Source: Cydia pomonella | Lineage: Eukaryota; Arthropoda; Insecta; Lepidoptera; Tortricidae | DNA length: 64,000 bases | Assembly: GCF_033807575.1 (NCBI RefSeq) | Contig: NC_084707.1 | Location: 18,214,550-18,278,549, forward strand | Direction: 5' to 3' | Shown: piece after piece, positions 53,181 through 64,000 of the stretch | How the letters are laid out: the number at the start of each line of letters is the position of its first letter | Numbering within the stretch: the first letter of the stretch is position 1 | Notes under the pieces: model-generated | Databases searched by the model: none | Told to the model about the DNA's origin: nothing | Seen by the model: the letters and a program-made list of their open reading frames with translations, nothing else | Translations under genes and position numbers: made by a program

Positions 53181-54749
53181 TTAAGAAGAGAAAATTTTCC
53201 AATAAAAAACCAACTCTAGGTACTCTAAACTCTATTCGTTGTAGTTTTAATTTAACGTTAAAAATAGCCCTCCGCGCCTCATTTTTGGGATGCGCGCGCG
53301 GCGTGAAAAAGCGAGTAAGTACGTAACATTAAATATAATTTTAAAGGTAGATTTTTTAAACAAGATAGGCAATTATTAATTAACACTTTTTTTCTCTAAC
53401 TTTCGTCTCTATTGTAAATTTTAAAAAATGTTATAATAATTGGCGTAAAAATATTACGCTTCGTGGAGGCCATCTTATTTATACACTTAATAAGATCACT
53501 TCAACTTAAAATTGACAAAAAATTAAAAATCAGGGCAAAATTGTTAAATATAAAACAATATTATAACCAAAGTATTGTTTTTTTTTTATAGCGTGATATT
53601 GCTTAGTATGGATATAACTGATATAAGAAGAGCACCGATAACCGAAATATTTTTACGCCAATTATTTGAACATTTTTTTTTTGTTTACATTTACGATAAT
53701 GACGTAAGAACGAGATTTTTTTTTAATTAAGTATTCCCTAACTTAGGGCTATTTTCAGCGGTAAATGAAAACTACAATGAATGAGATGATGATGATGATA
53801 GTACTTGGGATTTTTTTATTGGAAATTTCCACTGCTTTAGGAATATTTTATTTTCATTTCTTAAATGTATTATAGTTTATGAGATTCGGCTACAACGGCT
53901 ACAACGAAATACCACATTTTTTCATAAATATTTATTTTTAACTTTTGCAATTGTTTATGTGCTAATGCTAATATACAATCAATTCATTTATTTATCAAGT
54001 ATGACTCATACAATTTGTTAGTATACAATACAATATTAATTCTTATATCTAATGTTAGTATATAATTAATAAAATAAATATACGCTTCGAATACATTAAT
54101 CTAGACATTGCTTACTCCGAATAGTGTTGAGTTGCTCACTCGTGAGGCACCTCATTTGTACCACTCATTTAGTTAAATTGTCGCAGAACTTCACACCGCA
54201 TAAATGTCATACATCACTCCTCAATTAATTTTACTCATTTACTCGCGCGCATCACACACAGCTCTTACCACTCAAACCATTCAAACACTTCAAGTTTAAA
54301 AAAAAACTCTCAGACTTTCAAACTCACTCGCGTTCCTCACAACTCGCAAGAGAGTCGCGAGGCGCTCGGTGCTCGCCGACATTCAAATGAAGAAATGAGT
54401 CATTGACGTCATCGCATTCATCGCTCACACTATCAACTGCCCAACTACAAACATTATTGCAAGGACAAAAGGTCCACCGAGAAATGCGTTGTGTTTGTAC
54501 CATTCACTCGCCTCACTGTGACATCTCCTCAAAAATCCTTTCAAAATGAAACAATGAATTAGATTGACCGAAAGAGGGAGTGAGACAGACACGCGCCGTG
54601 CTTCAATAACACCTCATCGAAAATACGTTAAAAATGAAACACGAAAGAAAACAAGCGTAAGCGTCCGCAAGCCTACATACATATTACGCCATTTTGATCC
54701 TAGCATTGCTAAGTTACTTGTCAAAAGCGAAAAATCTAAGTCATCAAAG

Positions 54750-54845
54750 AACCTACCGAAGAAAGTTTTTTCTCTCTGTCGCACTTGTAATTTCATACGT
54801 AAGTGCGACAGCAAAGCAAAACTTCGTGGTTCGCGGTAGGCCTCC
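54750..54845. mobile_element. Short MITE with a perfect central hairpin
   Basis: The outer ends AACCTACCGAAG and CTTCGTGGTTCGCGGTAGGC pair loosely. The centre CTGTCGCACTT...AAGTGCGACAG (54776-54811) is a perfect 11-bp hairpin. Confidence 0.55.
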
Positions 54846-56045
54846 ATATTTGTTAGCTATTATTGTACTAACGCGCATACCAGTATAACCTGACCTCAAG
54901 ACTCATATTGCTGGTGTCATGTATAATCTGAATCAATTAGACTGGACAGTGAAATGGTTACTTGATAAGCGTCTGAAATGCCAACCAAGTCTCACTGGGC
55001 ATTTACGAAGCTTGCTTAGAAACAGTTATCGTTTAAGAGACCAAAATATTATTTAAATTATTGAAATATAATATAGTGGCGTACACAAAATATGATATTT
55101 TACATTAGTTTATTAATAAAAAAGTAAATATAATTTGTATAGGTGAAATAAACATGTACATTTTAACGATTTGAATTTGTAATACTTTTTGTTAACGTGC
55201 TTCGTATAGTATTTCGATCATTTATGATTTTGACATATTTATAGTACGAGAAACTCGAAAAAGTTGTTCGTAATCTTTAGTTGTGTTTTATAAATAGTGA
55301 TCAGTGACCATTCTTATAATTATACCAAAATAACAATATATTAACATTGTTTTCGCGATAAAATATACCTGTGGGTCTTTCTTTGCGTCTTTTGCATACA
55401 AAAATCAAGTGTATATTACACGCCGGTGGCATTACCGCGCGAACGTTATTGAGGCTTTCGTTTGTTATCATATTACAATGATATTATTACTGATAAATTA
55501 TGAGGTGGTAAGTTAGTAATTTCTATATAATAATGGTACAAAAATATTGGATTTGTTCTCCTTAGTTTGTTAATTGTTTGTTTGGTAGTTTATGGTTAGT
55601 ATTTATTTCAATATATGAATGTTAAACTTAAAATGATATCAAGTAGCAAGGATTGATACTGAACAATCTAACAATAAAAATAATAAACTGCTAAATTAGA
55701 ACAAGTTTCATAAAAGCATCAAATTAAGTTGCAATACTAGTACTTTAACTCCTTAGTTTGATTCTTAAATGTATGTCTTCTGCTGTTAAAGTTCTGTTTT
55801 AAACCTCCAGAATTGCACTCCAAGTAAATATTTAAAAGGAAGTTTAGCAATGCCTAAATATGTATTTACATTAAATATGGTTTGCTGCCGTTGGAGTTGA
55901 TGGAATAGTCGATGCTGCAAAAGTGCTAGTACCTCTCCTCATTTGAAGTAAGACATTGTAACACCTCATTTTAGAGAATGAGGTACTCATACAAACTCAT
56001 TTTAAATTGATGTCCTACCCATCACTAACTCCGAATCTAATCATG

Positions 56046-56270
56046 TACAGTCAGCATCAAAAGTAGCGGACGAAACAATGCACCAAAAGTATCTGATATT
56101 CGGGATAACTTTTCTAAATGTAGATAAATCTCTAAAATTCATACCCAAAATTATATCTTTTACAGTCTAAATTGTTCTACATATAGAACTATAACTTTTT
56201 GTTAAGCTGTTACAGAATGGTAGATACTTTTGGAGCATTGTTTGATCCGCTATTTTTGATGCTGACTGTA
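56046..56270. mobile_element. Tc1/mariner-type MITE, TIR about 50 bp
   Basis: The ends TACAGTCAGCATCAAAAGTA and TATTTTTGATGCTGACTGTA are inverted repeats. The similarity extends through ACAATGCACCAAAAGTATCT / AGATACTTTTGGAGCATTGT. TA lies at both boundaries as the likely duplication. Confidence 0.8.
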
Positions 56271-56943
56271 CCACATGTATTTTTAGGAGCAGTATCTAAA
56301 CTTTTCAATTTGCTGACTAGACTAAAGTTATTTTCGAATAAAGTGACAATTTAATTAAACTTTAACTAACAGTTAAATTAGTAATTTAGCAATTGCGGTA
56401 GGTACTTACAACATTCGGGTCGGCAATATATCGAAAATCGCAAACGATTTATTGCAGTCTATGCCACTTTTTATACATAGATAGATAAACGCTACGCTAA
56501 CTACGCTAAAAAATCCTACAGCTGTAAATTAAAAGCTGGCAATATTTTTGAATATTGTACTAATATATTTGTGAATGTTGAAGATTTCTAAGACTCCATA
56601 AGCTAAAATTACTTGCCCGTGTTAGTAAATCATCTTTATTTTTTACAAATCATTAGGACTCGTGGTAGCGAGAATTTCTAATTAACACCAGATGATCTGT
56701 TTTCGACTTGGGTAAGTGTGACAGTTATCAAACTATCAATTTACGAAAAATAAATCCGCGTATCAATGTTATGCCAACCAACTAACTACTCTGTGTAATG
56801 AAATTTTTACAAAGATTCCTCTGCCATAGCATCTGCGAAACAAAAATCGGCATAATTTTACTCGAGGAATTAATAGGGCACCCTATTAGGGTTGTGGGCA
56901 TGCCCATCGTGCCCACAACGGTGGATCCGCCCTTGGGTTGTGT

Positions 56944-58046
56944 ATTGATTTATTTTGAGAAGAACATATGTGCATAGCCTTCGTTTTATTTGCATTTAGG
57001 ACTAGCCCTACGTCATGCGACCGTTTACACAAGGTGTCGAATATATCCTGTATTTTACGTTCGGCAGTCTTTAAGTCCCTATCCGAGACTACTATGCAAG
57101 TGTCGTCTGCAAATTGATAAACATAGTCCTCTCCAACTGTATTGCACATGTCATTGACATACAAAAGGTATTCGGTCGGGCCAATTATTGACCCCTGTGC
57201 CGATGCCGTTCCCTTCGATGTTTTTAACATGTCACAATATGAATTTCCTAGTCTTACTGCGGTATACCGGTTGCTGTGGTAGCTTTTAAACCATTCTAGT
57301 AGGGGGCCCTGTATGCCATTCTGTTCGAGTTTCATATATAGCGTATTATGCATTAATAAATCGAAAGCTTTACTGAAGTCGATGAAAATAACTATTACAT
57401 GCCGTTTCATATTTAAATGTCCGTTTATCTCATTACTGAATTGGCTTAGTAATTGAGTGGAACTTTTGTTTCTTTGAAAATCGTATTGTTTTTTATTTAT
57501 TATGTTATTATCTTGTAAAAACGAATTAACTTTGTCTCCTATATAGCGCTCTATTATTTTGTCAATACATGAAAGAATTGTAATGGGTCTGTAGTTGTTA
57601 TAATCATTTTTGGATCCTTTTTTATATACCGGCCGAATCGTACCTATTTTTAATGGATTGGGGTAAATACAAGTAGCTATGGATGTATTAATTAAATGCG
57701 TAATCAAGGGGGCAATTTCATTAGTAATATATTTTAAGTCTACGGCGCGAACTCTGTCATATCCCGGGCTTTTGTTTTTATTAAGTTTATTTATGTTTTT
57801 TTTTGTAGTTTCGTTTGATATTTTTTCTAGTCGCATGGCTATATTTGGTTTATTGCAGTAAGTTGACTCATTTAATAGCGGCTTATTGCACGTTTGTGTG
57901 ATGGATTCTACGTTTCGCTGAAATTCTTTGGCAAAATTACTTGACAATTCTTTTTCATGGCACTTAAATGCACGTAAGACCGTTTCCTCAATTGATTGGC
58001 TCATATTGCCACACAATGTATTAACTATCTCCCATACCGCTCTAGT
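56944..58046 (-). pseudogene. Non-LTR retrotransposon reverse transcriptase (5' part of the split element)
   Basis: An open minus-strand frame of about 367 codons carries the RT blocks: PVYKKGSKNDYNNYRPITIL, IVIFIDFSKAFDLLMH, ASAQGSIIGPTEYLLYVND and the catalytic YQFADDT. QYDFQRNKSST stands where most relatives have QYGFR. The frame is interrupted at 56944 by the hAT-like element and continues in the same frame at 52449. The 5' side ends at 58046, where a different repeat terminus (CAGGGGCGGATTAAG) begins. No endonuclease domain remains. Confidence 0.85.
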
Positions 58047-58110
58047 CAGGGGCGGATTAAGAAGGCGCGGGGCCCTTAGCACAACAGCTCGCGGGGCCCC
58101 CCTGGTTTGA
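58047..58110. repeat. End of a hAT-like repeat (CAGGGGCGGATT)
   Basis: CAGGGGCGGATTAAGAAGGC, followed by GGGGCCC-rich sequence, is a typical terminus of hAT-like repeats. The other end and an 8-bp duplication of the flanking GCTCTAGT were not found within the window, so this is probably a partial copy. Confidence 0.4.
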
Positions 58111-58114
58111 AAAA

Positions 58115-58620
58115 AAAAAGATTAAGTGCGAGTCGGATTCGCACCCCGAGGATTCAGTACCATCACAACATTTTTACGATGTCTTAATTTTTGTCCACTC
58201 GTTCTCTATTAGTTTTTAACATGTTATGCAGTGTATTTTTTAGGGTTTCGTAGTCACCTAGAAACTCTTATATAAGCAGTTTCACCATGTCCGTCTGTCC
58301 GAGGGTTTGCTCCGTGATCTTTAGTGCTAGATAGCTGTAATTTGGCATGGATACATAAATCATGCATTGCGACAGAACGGGTAAAATAAAAACTATAAAA
58401 AAAATTAGGATACCTCTCGTACAAAATGTTTTTACTTTGATATTTTTTTGCTTTGACCCTGTAGTGTGGCGTATGGTTGGATAAGCTCTTTCGAAACGAA
58501 TAATGGTCTCCAAAAATCTTTTTTTAAATAAAGTTATTATTTTCGGAAATAATCGCTCCGAAAGTAAAAAAAATGTAGGGAGGAATTTTGATCTTTTTAT
58601 TTTTATTACTAATACATTTT
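58115..58620. repeat. 'gggttccgta' family repeat, partial
   Basis: It contains AAGTGCGAGTCGGATTCGCA, TAGGGTTTCGTAGTCACCTAG, CCATGTCCGTCTGTCCGAGG and GGAAATAATCGCTCCGAAAG, in the same order as the copy at 28644-29308. No ORF. Confidence 0.65.
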
Positions 58621-59863
58621 AAAAGAGCCTAATCTTAATAAAGTTGTGTTATTTTATCACAGTTCCTTTCTTTTATATAGGTTTCCTCCTTACCTTCGGT
58701 TTTCATCATCAGATTAGGTCGATTTTGCCAAATTTTGACAAATGGTCAAAAAAATAGTTTGCAGATGGTTTGCAGGTTTTGAAAACAACTTACGAGTATT
58801 ACAAGTTAAAGCATGTAGGGATACTGTTTAACAACATCAAGATTATTAAGTTTAATAAAAGCTTGTAAAAATAGGTGAAAAGTGAGTCGGACCTAAGAAG
58901 TGGGAACTAATGGCTAAGTGAGCCAAAAAACAAGCCCGAAGGCTGAGCCCCGCGAGCTGAATATCCGGACCGATCGGACCACCCGATTTCGTAGCGTTCC
59001 CGTGCGAAACCGAAGGCCAAGCTGCAGGAAAGCAGAGTCTAGAATGAAATCAATGCCAGAGTGTGAACGAGGCCGTAGGCCGAGCTCCGTATAAGGATGG
59101 AGGCCCGGAGCGTTCAATCACGGCGCGCCACGCCACCATGCAAAGACTGAATTGTAGGAGAACAGAGTTTGGAATTGATCTCGGCTCGCCTGCTGCTCGG
59201 CCTTAGTTCTTGCTCGAAAGTGCGACTTGCTGGGATGCTTTGGGTATCGGACCCTATGTAGGGCTTTACATCCGGCTTATGCGAATGCAAAGCCCTGCAT
59301 AGGGGCCACGCTGTTTTCTTTTTATAACATTTTGACAATTAGATCATATGTATCACGGCTTTGCAGCAACTCGGCATATTTTGGGCCCGGCCAGCCGTAG
59401 AGGAGCGCGTCCTTTGGCCTACTACGGGCTCAAAGCTGATCATCATTAGGCATTGGCTGTAAGGTGCAATTTGTTATTTGAAATAATAATTAGTAAATAA
59501 ATCATCCTTCCTTGCTTTTCACTAATATGTTTTTAAACACAGTATCTTCTTTTGTTCGTTACCGAGCTCTGCTGTTTCCTGCAGCTTAGCCATGCACAAA
59601 AGTTTGCACCTTCCCCAACACTGCACCTTCGGTATTATGCTAAACTCTGCTCTAGGTCTTTGCGTAAGCCTAAAAAAAACTTTAAATTTGGTATCGTTGT
59701 AAAGAAAAATAGACAGGATAATAACAAATAATAATAATTGATCAATATTGTTACTGAGTTACGAAAAAAAATACATTGTAAATAAAATGTGGTGGTACAG
59801 GATCCGCGGAGTGCGAGTTCTACTTGGCCGGTTCCGCGTGCCGAAATCGCATGGTCAGGGTCG
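58621..59863. other. Repeat-derived spacer before the gypsy element
   Basis: It includes a GC-richer stretch at 58915-59330 with AAGCCCGAAGGCTGAG and GGCCGTAGGCCGAGC phrases that look repeat-derived. A CTACTTGGCCGGTT end lies near 59820. No gene was recognised. Confidence 0.4.
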
Positions 59864-60007
59864 TGTGATATATGTATTTAGGGTAGATTCAACTACTGTA
59901 TGAAAATAACATGTGGGTAATTATGTAAAAACCAGTTCTGCAATAAACGCCGTATGAACAACGCTGTGTTCCGTTTCTTCATCCCTCAGCAACCCCCGTA
60001 TACTATA
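59864..60007 (+). repeat. Candidate 5' LTR of the gypsy element
   Basis: It would start TGTGATATATG and end before TTGGCGACGATTTCGAG, a plausible primer-binding site. It contains AATAAA at 59942-59947. The 3' LTR is outside the window, so the borders cannot be confirmed. Confidence 0.35.
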
Positions 60008-60062
60008 TTGGCGACGATTTCGAGTCCGCGCGAAGTTCTATAGGGTTATTGGCAACGTAAAT

Positions 60063-62270
60063 ATGACCATCGGTAAATTGGAAGTGTTTAATGTGGAGTC
60101 GGACAACTGGTCGACTTACGTGGAACGCTTGGAGCAGTATTTCGTTGTCAACGAAACAAAGGAAGAACATAAAGTGCCTACTTTGATTACGGTTATGGGT
60201 AATCAAGCCTATGAACTCCTAGTGACCCTATGTACACCCGATAAGCCGGCAAATAAAAAGTTCGCTGAGTTAGTGAAAGTGATGGGCGGCCATTTGCAAC
60301 CAAATCCGAGTTTGTTAGCGGAACGATACCGGTTTCGTAACAGGAAACAAAGGACGGGTGAATCGGTGGCGGAGTTTGTTGCAGAACTCAAAAAGTTAGC
60401 AAAACATTGCGTCTTTGAGACCGGGCTGAAAGAAAATTTGAGAGATCAGCTAGTGTGTGGACTTTGTGATGAAACAATACGGCAGCGGTTGTTTACCGAA
60501 GATAATATTTCGTTTGACCGGGCTTTACAACTAGCGGTAGCTATGGAGGCAGCGCAGGAAAACGCAGCAGTGGTGGATGGTCGGGCAAAAAGCATGGAAG
60601 GCAGCCCGAGTACGTCGAGTGGTTGTCATGCGGTATCGGCGCAATCATGGCGCGGCAGGCGAGTTGTGACGTCATACCGGTCGGCAAACAACAATGAGAC
60701 GCGACCGCCGGGCAACAGCGCGTCACAACCTTTGGGACCCAGGCGCCAGGGCCAGGCACAACGAGATTGGCGCCGTACCGAGCAAGCAGCACCACGTACT
60801 TCATCGGGGCCGGAATGTAGTGTTTGTGGTCGGCCGCATGACTCATCGAGTTGTAAATTCGCAAATTATGTTTGTCGCGTGTGCAACCAGCCGGGGCACT
60901 TGAAGAAGATGTGTCCCAGGTTACAGATGAGCGTTTGTACATACAAAAATGAAGCACAAGACGAAGCAAGCAGCGATTTCAGCGATGAGGTACATTTCAA
61001 TGTTTTTAATGTAAACGATATTTACCAGTGTAAACCTTTCATGTTGCCGTTAAAATTAGAGGGAAAATTTGTCGAAATGGAAGTTGATACGGGGAGTGCT
61101 ATTTCTTGTATAAATGGGGATTTGTACTTTAAATTGTTTTCCCATTTGCCATTACATAATAGTGATATTGTTATGTGTTATTATACCAATGAAAAAAAGC
61201 AACCCATGGGAAAAATTATAGTAAATGTCAGGTTTAAAAATGTATGCAAGCCATTGGAATTGTATGTAGTACATCAAGGCAAAGAACCATTATTAGGGAG
61301 GATGTGGCTACGTGAGTTAGGGTTCAAATTGGACGAGTTGTCATGTCATGACGTCGAGGTCACTGCACGGTTTAACTTGAATGAACTTAATTCCAGATAC
61401 AGTGAAGTATTTGCGGAGGGGCTCGGTCGGTATACGGGTGGCGAGGTGAGCTTGCGAGTGCGCGAGGGTGCGAGGCCCGTGTTCCTGCGCGCGCGACCGC
61501 TGGCGTACGCGCTGCGTGAGCCGGTGGAGCGCGCGCTGGATCAGCTGGAGCGCGACGGCGTCATCACGCCGGTGGACTCGTCGGACTGGGCCACGCCGAT
61601 CGTACCCGTCGTCAAGACGGACGGAACCATTAGGGTATGTGGAGATTTTAAGTCGACACTAAATAAATGCCTTGAGGTAGATCGTTTTCCATTACCTAGA
61701 GTAGAGGATTTGTTAACCAAGCTAAATGGGGGGGAAAAGTTTACCAAAATAGACTTGTCCCAGGCATATGCCCAGTTTGTCCTGGATGAGCGCTCTAGAG
61801 CCTATACCGTTATCAACACGCACAGAGGGTTGTATAGATATAATAGGTTAATTTACGGGTTGTCATCGAGTCCTGGCATTTTCCAACGAAAACTGGAGCA
61901 GATGTTTGCCGATCTGCCCGGAGTAGGAGTTTTCTTAGACGATGTTATTTTAACCGGGAAGAACGACCAAGAGCACATAGAAACATTGCATAAAGTGCTA
62001 GATAGGTTGCAGAAGTTTGGCTTAAAAATTAAAAAAGAAAAGTGCAAATTTTTCGCCACGTCAGTCACTTATTTAGGGTATGTGGTGGATAAAGAGGGCA
62101 TCCATACAAATCCGGACAAAATTAAAGCTATCGAGCAGGTACCTACTCCTACTTGCGTAACAGAGTTGCGTGCGTTTTTAGGTATGGTCATGTATTATGC
62201 GAAATTCGTAAAATATAAGTTCCAGGTTGGCACCTCTTTATGCGTTGCTAAGAAAGGGAGTAAAGTTTGA
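60063..62270 (+). CDS. Ty3/gypsy gag-pol, first open frame (Gag, protease, RT)
   Basis: 735 codons. The Gag domain begins near the N-terminus (WSTYVERLEQYF). Two zinc knuckles lie around residues 250-290 (CSVCGRPHDSSSC and CRVCNQPGHLKKMC). The protease has D342 in VDTGS. The RT has FLDD at 624-627 in the YxDD position. Gag and pol share one frame, as in the K02A2.6-like gypsy group. The last 20 or so codons are out of frame: a one-base indel near 62210-62235 moves the true continuation into the next frame. Confidence 0.88.
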   Translation: MTIGKLEVFNVESDNWSTYVERLEQYFVVNETKEEHKVPTLITVMGNQAYELLVTLCTPDKPANKKFAELVKVMGGHLQPNPSLLAERYRFRNRKQRTGESVAEFVAELKKLAKHCVFETGLKENLRDQLVCGLCDETIRQRLFTEDNISFDRALQLAVAMEAAQENAAVVDGRAKSMEGSPSTSSGCHAVSAQSWRGRRVVTSYRSANNNETRPPGNSASQPLGPRRQGQAQRDWRRTEQAAPRTSSGPECSVCGRPHDSSSCKFANYVCRVCNQPGHLKKMCPRLQMSVCTYKNEAQDEASSDFSDEVHFNVFNVNDIYQCKPFMLPLKLEGKFVEMEVDTGSAISCINGDLYFKLFSHLPLHNSDIVMCYYTNEKKQPMGKIIVNVRFKNVCKPLELYVVHQGKEPLLGRMWLRELGFKLDELSCHDVEVTARFNLNELNSRYSEVFAEGLGRYTGGEVSLRVREGARPVFLRARPLAYALREPVERALDQLERDGVITPVDSSDWATPIVPVVKTDGTIRVCGDFKSTLNKCLEVDRFPLPRVEDLLTKLNGGEKFTKIDLSQAYAQFVLDERSRAYTVINTHRGLYRYNRLIYGLSSSPGIFQRKLEQMFADLPGVGVFLDDVILTGKNDQEHIETLHKVLDRLQKFGLKIKKEKCKFFATSVTYLGYVVDKEGIHTNPDKIKAIEQVPTPTCVTELRAFLGMVMYYAKFVKYKFQVGTSLCVAKKGSKV

Positions 62271-64000
62271 ATGGTCCGAGCAATGTAGTGAAGCATTTTG
62301 CGACGTAAAAAAATTATTAGCTAGTAGCACCGTATTAGTGCACTATTCCTCGGGGTTGCCGGTGGTGCTGACCACAGATGCGAGTAGCGTAGGGGTAGCC
62401 GGGGTCATTTCCCATTTGATGCCAGACGGAAGTGAAAAACCGATTGCGTACGCTTCGCGGGTACTAAACGCGGCCGAACGCGGGTATTCCCAAATAGATC
62501 GAGAGGCTTTAGCTATTATATTTAGTGTGAAGAAATTCCATCAATATTTGTATGGACGCAAGTTCCTTCTTAAAACAGATCATAAGCCCCTCGTTGCTAT
62601 TTTCGGCCCCAAGTCGGGTATACCCGTGATGGCAGCTTCGAGAATGCAAAGGTGGGCGGTGATCCTATCGGGATATGACTATGATATACAGTACGTGAGT
62701 ACCAGTCAAAATGGCGCCGATGCATTGTCGAGGTTGCCGCGCAAGGCAGAGGTTGGGGAGAAACAACCGGAGTGCACTTATATTAATTTTGTTAATGATT
62801 TTTTACCTATCACTCACAAACAGGTCTGTGAGGAGATAAAAAAAGATATATTATTGAGCAAAATCGTTTTATACTTACAGTCAGGGTGGCCCTCTCACAA
62901 CTCACACACCGATTTGCAACCCTATTTTATAAGAAAGAATGAGTTATACTTAGACTCGGGTTGCGTTATGTGGGGTTATAGGATTGTTATTCCCCCAGTG
63001 TTTAGGGAACAAATCCTTCAGGAACTACATGTAGGACATTTAGGGATAGTAAAAATGAAGGCTGTGGCCCGAAGTTACGTATGGTGGCCCGGTATCGATG
63101 CCGACATCGAGGCGTGCTGCGCGGGGTGTCACACGTGCGCAGCGGAGGCGCCGGCGCCCCCGCGCGCGCCTGTTAAGCCGTGGGAGTACCCCGGGGAGGT
63201 ATGGACGCGGGTGCATGTTGATTTTTTGGGTCCATGGCACGGTAAAACTTTTTTGATTTTAATAGATGCGTCTTCTAAGTGGATAGAGGCTTTCTTAATG
63301 ACCAGCACTACAGGAGCGGCGGTTTTAAAAGTGCTAAGGGAGATATTTGCACGATTTGGCGTTCCTAAACAGGTAGTTTCCGACAACGGGCCTCCATTTA
63401 CTAGCCGGGAGGTAGACACCTTCATGCGATATTATGGGATTACTCATACTTTTACACCAGCGTATCACCCGGCATCAAATGGGGCCGCCGAGACGGCTGT
63501 TAAGTTATGCAAAAGGGCGCTCAAAAAGGCAGTTAGGGATCAAGTAGACGTGGAGCAAGCTCTTCAGGAATATTTGATGGCGTATAGGAATACTCCTCAC
63601 AGCACCACTGGACAAACACCGGCCATGCTTCTTCAAAGGCGGGCATTGCGTTGCCGTCTGGACATGTTACGGCCCGGGCGCACGCTCGAGCAGCGTGTGG
63701 AAACTGCACAAGAACGGCAGGTGCAACAAGCGGGGGGTACCGATAGGGTGTTTCGGATAGGAGACCTTGTGTGGTTTAGGGATTACAGCTCGGGGGAGAA
63801 ATGGCTTAAAGGGAAGGTGGATACCGTGATAGGTTCTAGGACCGTGTTAGTGGTAAAGGAAAACGATTTATCAACTAAGTTTAAGAGGCATGTAGATCAA
63901 ATTAGAGCGCGACCCCCAGTTTTAGCGTTGGCGTGGCCGAGTCCGATGGACCATCCGGGAATCTCCCAACCACCACCGATACCACCCGGACCGTCGTCAG
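62216..64000 (+). CDS. Ty3/gypsy pol continuation (RNase H, integrase), runs off the right edge
   Basis: An open frame without stop from about 62216 to the window end. RNase H has TTDASSVGVAGV, IDREALAIIFSVKKFHQYL and LKTDHKPL. An integrase zinc finger of the H2C2 type (HVGHLGIVKMKAVARSYVWW, then CCAGCHTC) comes next. The integrase core has D in VDFLGPWHG, D in SDNGPPFT and E in NGAAETAVK. It is separated from the upstream frame by the frameshift, so this copy is probably inactive unless the shift is a sequencing error. Confidence 0.88.

Larger units (their letters stand above)
52458..56935. mobile_element. hAT-like element, 4.48 kb, no transposase seen
   Basis: The left end CAGGCGCGGATCCAGCC and right end GGTGGATCCGCCCTTG are imperfect inverted repeats (CAGG-GCGGATCCA core). 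The 8-bp duplication GGTTGTGT lies at 52450-52457 and 56936-56943. The interior is AT-rich with nested MITEs (53025-53180, 54750-54845, 56046-56270) and a CACTCGC-rich stretch at 54120-54500. No long ORF resembling a hAT transposase is present, so either it is non-autonomous or several insertions have enlarged a smaller MITE. Confidence 0.75.

Noticed and set aside
58039..59660. GCTCTAGT/GCTCTAGG as an 8-bp target duplication for the CAGGGGCGGATT element
   Set aside because: The second occurrence (near 59650) is not preceded by a matching terminus, so the pair is coincidental.

Overview
The window is a gene-poor, transposon-rich stretch of an insect nuclear genome, most likely a moth or butterfly. 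The evidence is AT-rich DNA with spliced genes having GT..AG introns, GC-rich coding exons, and many dispersed repeats of the type seen in lepidopteran genomes (the 'aagtgcgagtcgg...gggttccgta' family, CCTACCGCG hairpin MITEs, tRNA-derived SINEs, Jockey-like and Penelope-like fragments). I could run no search, so the order is inferred. Names given to repeats rest on termini, target-site duplications and protein motifs read directly.

Layout: 1-2523 holds a SINE-like piece and an inverted, exon-containing copy of part of the ATPAF2 gene (minus strand). 3925-6704 is a decayed retroelement ORF interrupted by a 1.8-kb hAT-like element. 7418-16531 is a nested pair of Copia LTR retrotransposons: an intact-looking minus-strand copy with identical LTRs sits inside the 5' LTR of a plus-strand copy with a broken gag. 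After an unremarkable AT-rich spacer comes the real ATPAF2 gene (plus, 21527-25619, first exon not found), an assembly chaperone for mitochondrial F1-ATPase. Next on the same strand is an RBCK1/HOIL-1-type RING-between-RING ubiquitin ligase (29514-39599; four coding exons, 1228 residues, 6.2-kb third intron full of repeats).

Immediately after the RBCK1 stop codon starts a composite repeat, 39604-41042, flanked by a 12-bp direct repeat. From 41.8 kb on, the window is nearly all repeats: an internally amplified dispersed element (41.8-43.8 kb), several foldback MITEs (44.5, 47.2, 47.9 kb), a head-to-head pair of Penelope-like fragments (48.4-49.4 kb), and a few exons of a leucine-rich-repeat protein gene on the minus strand (49.56-51.06 kb). 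A non-LTR retrotransposon is split by a 4.48-kb hAT-like element (51.6-58.0 kb). A Ty3/gypsy element runs off the right edge (about 59.86-64.0 kb).

Only three host genes are supported: ATPAF2, the RBCK1-like ligase and the partial LRR gene. They do not form a functional cluster. The most useful observations are the domain order and length of the RBCK1-like protein, the insertion abutting its stop codon, the inverted ATPAF2 duplication, and several nested insertions whose target-site duplications can be read to the base.
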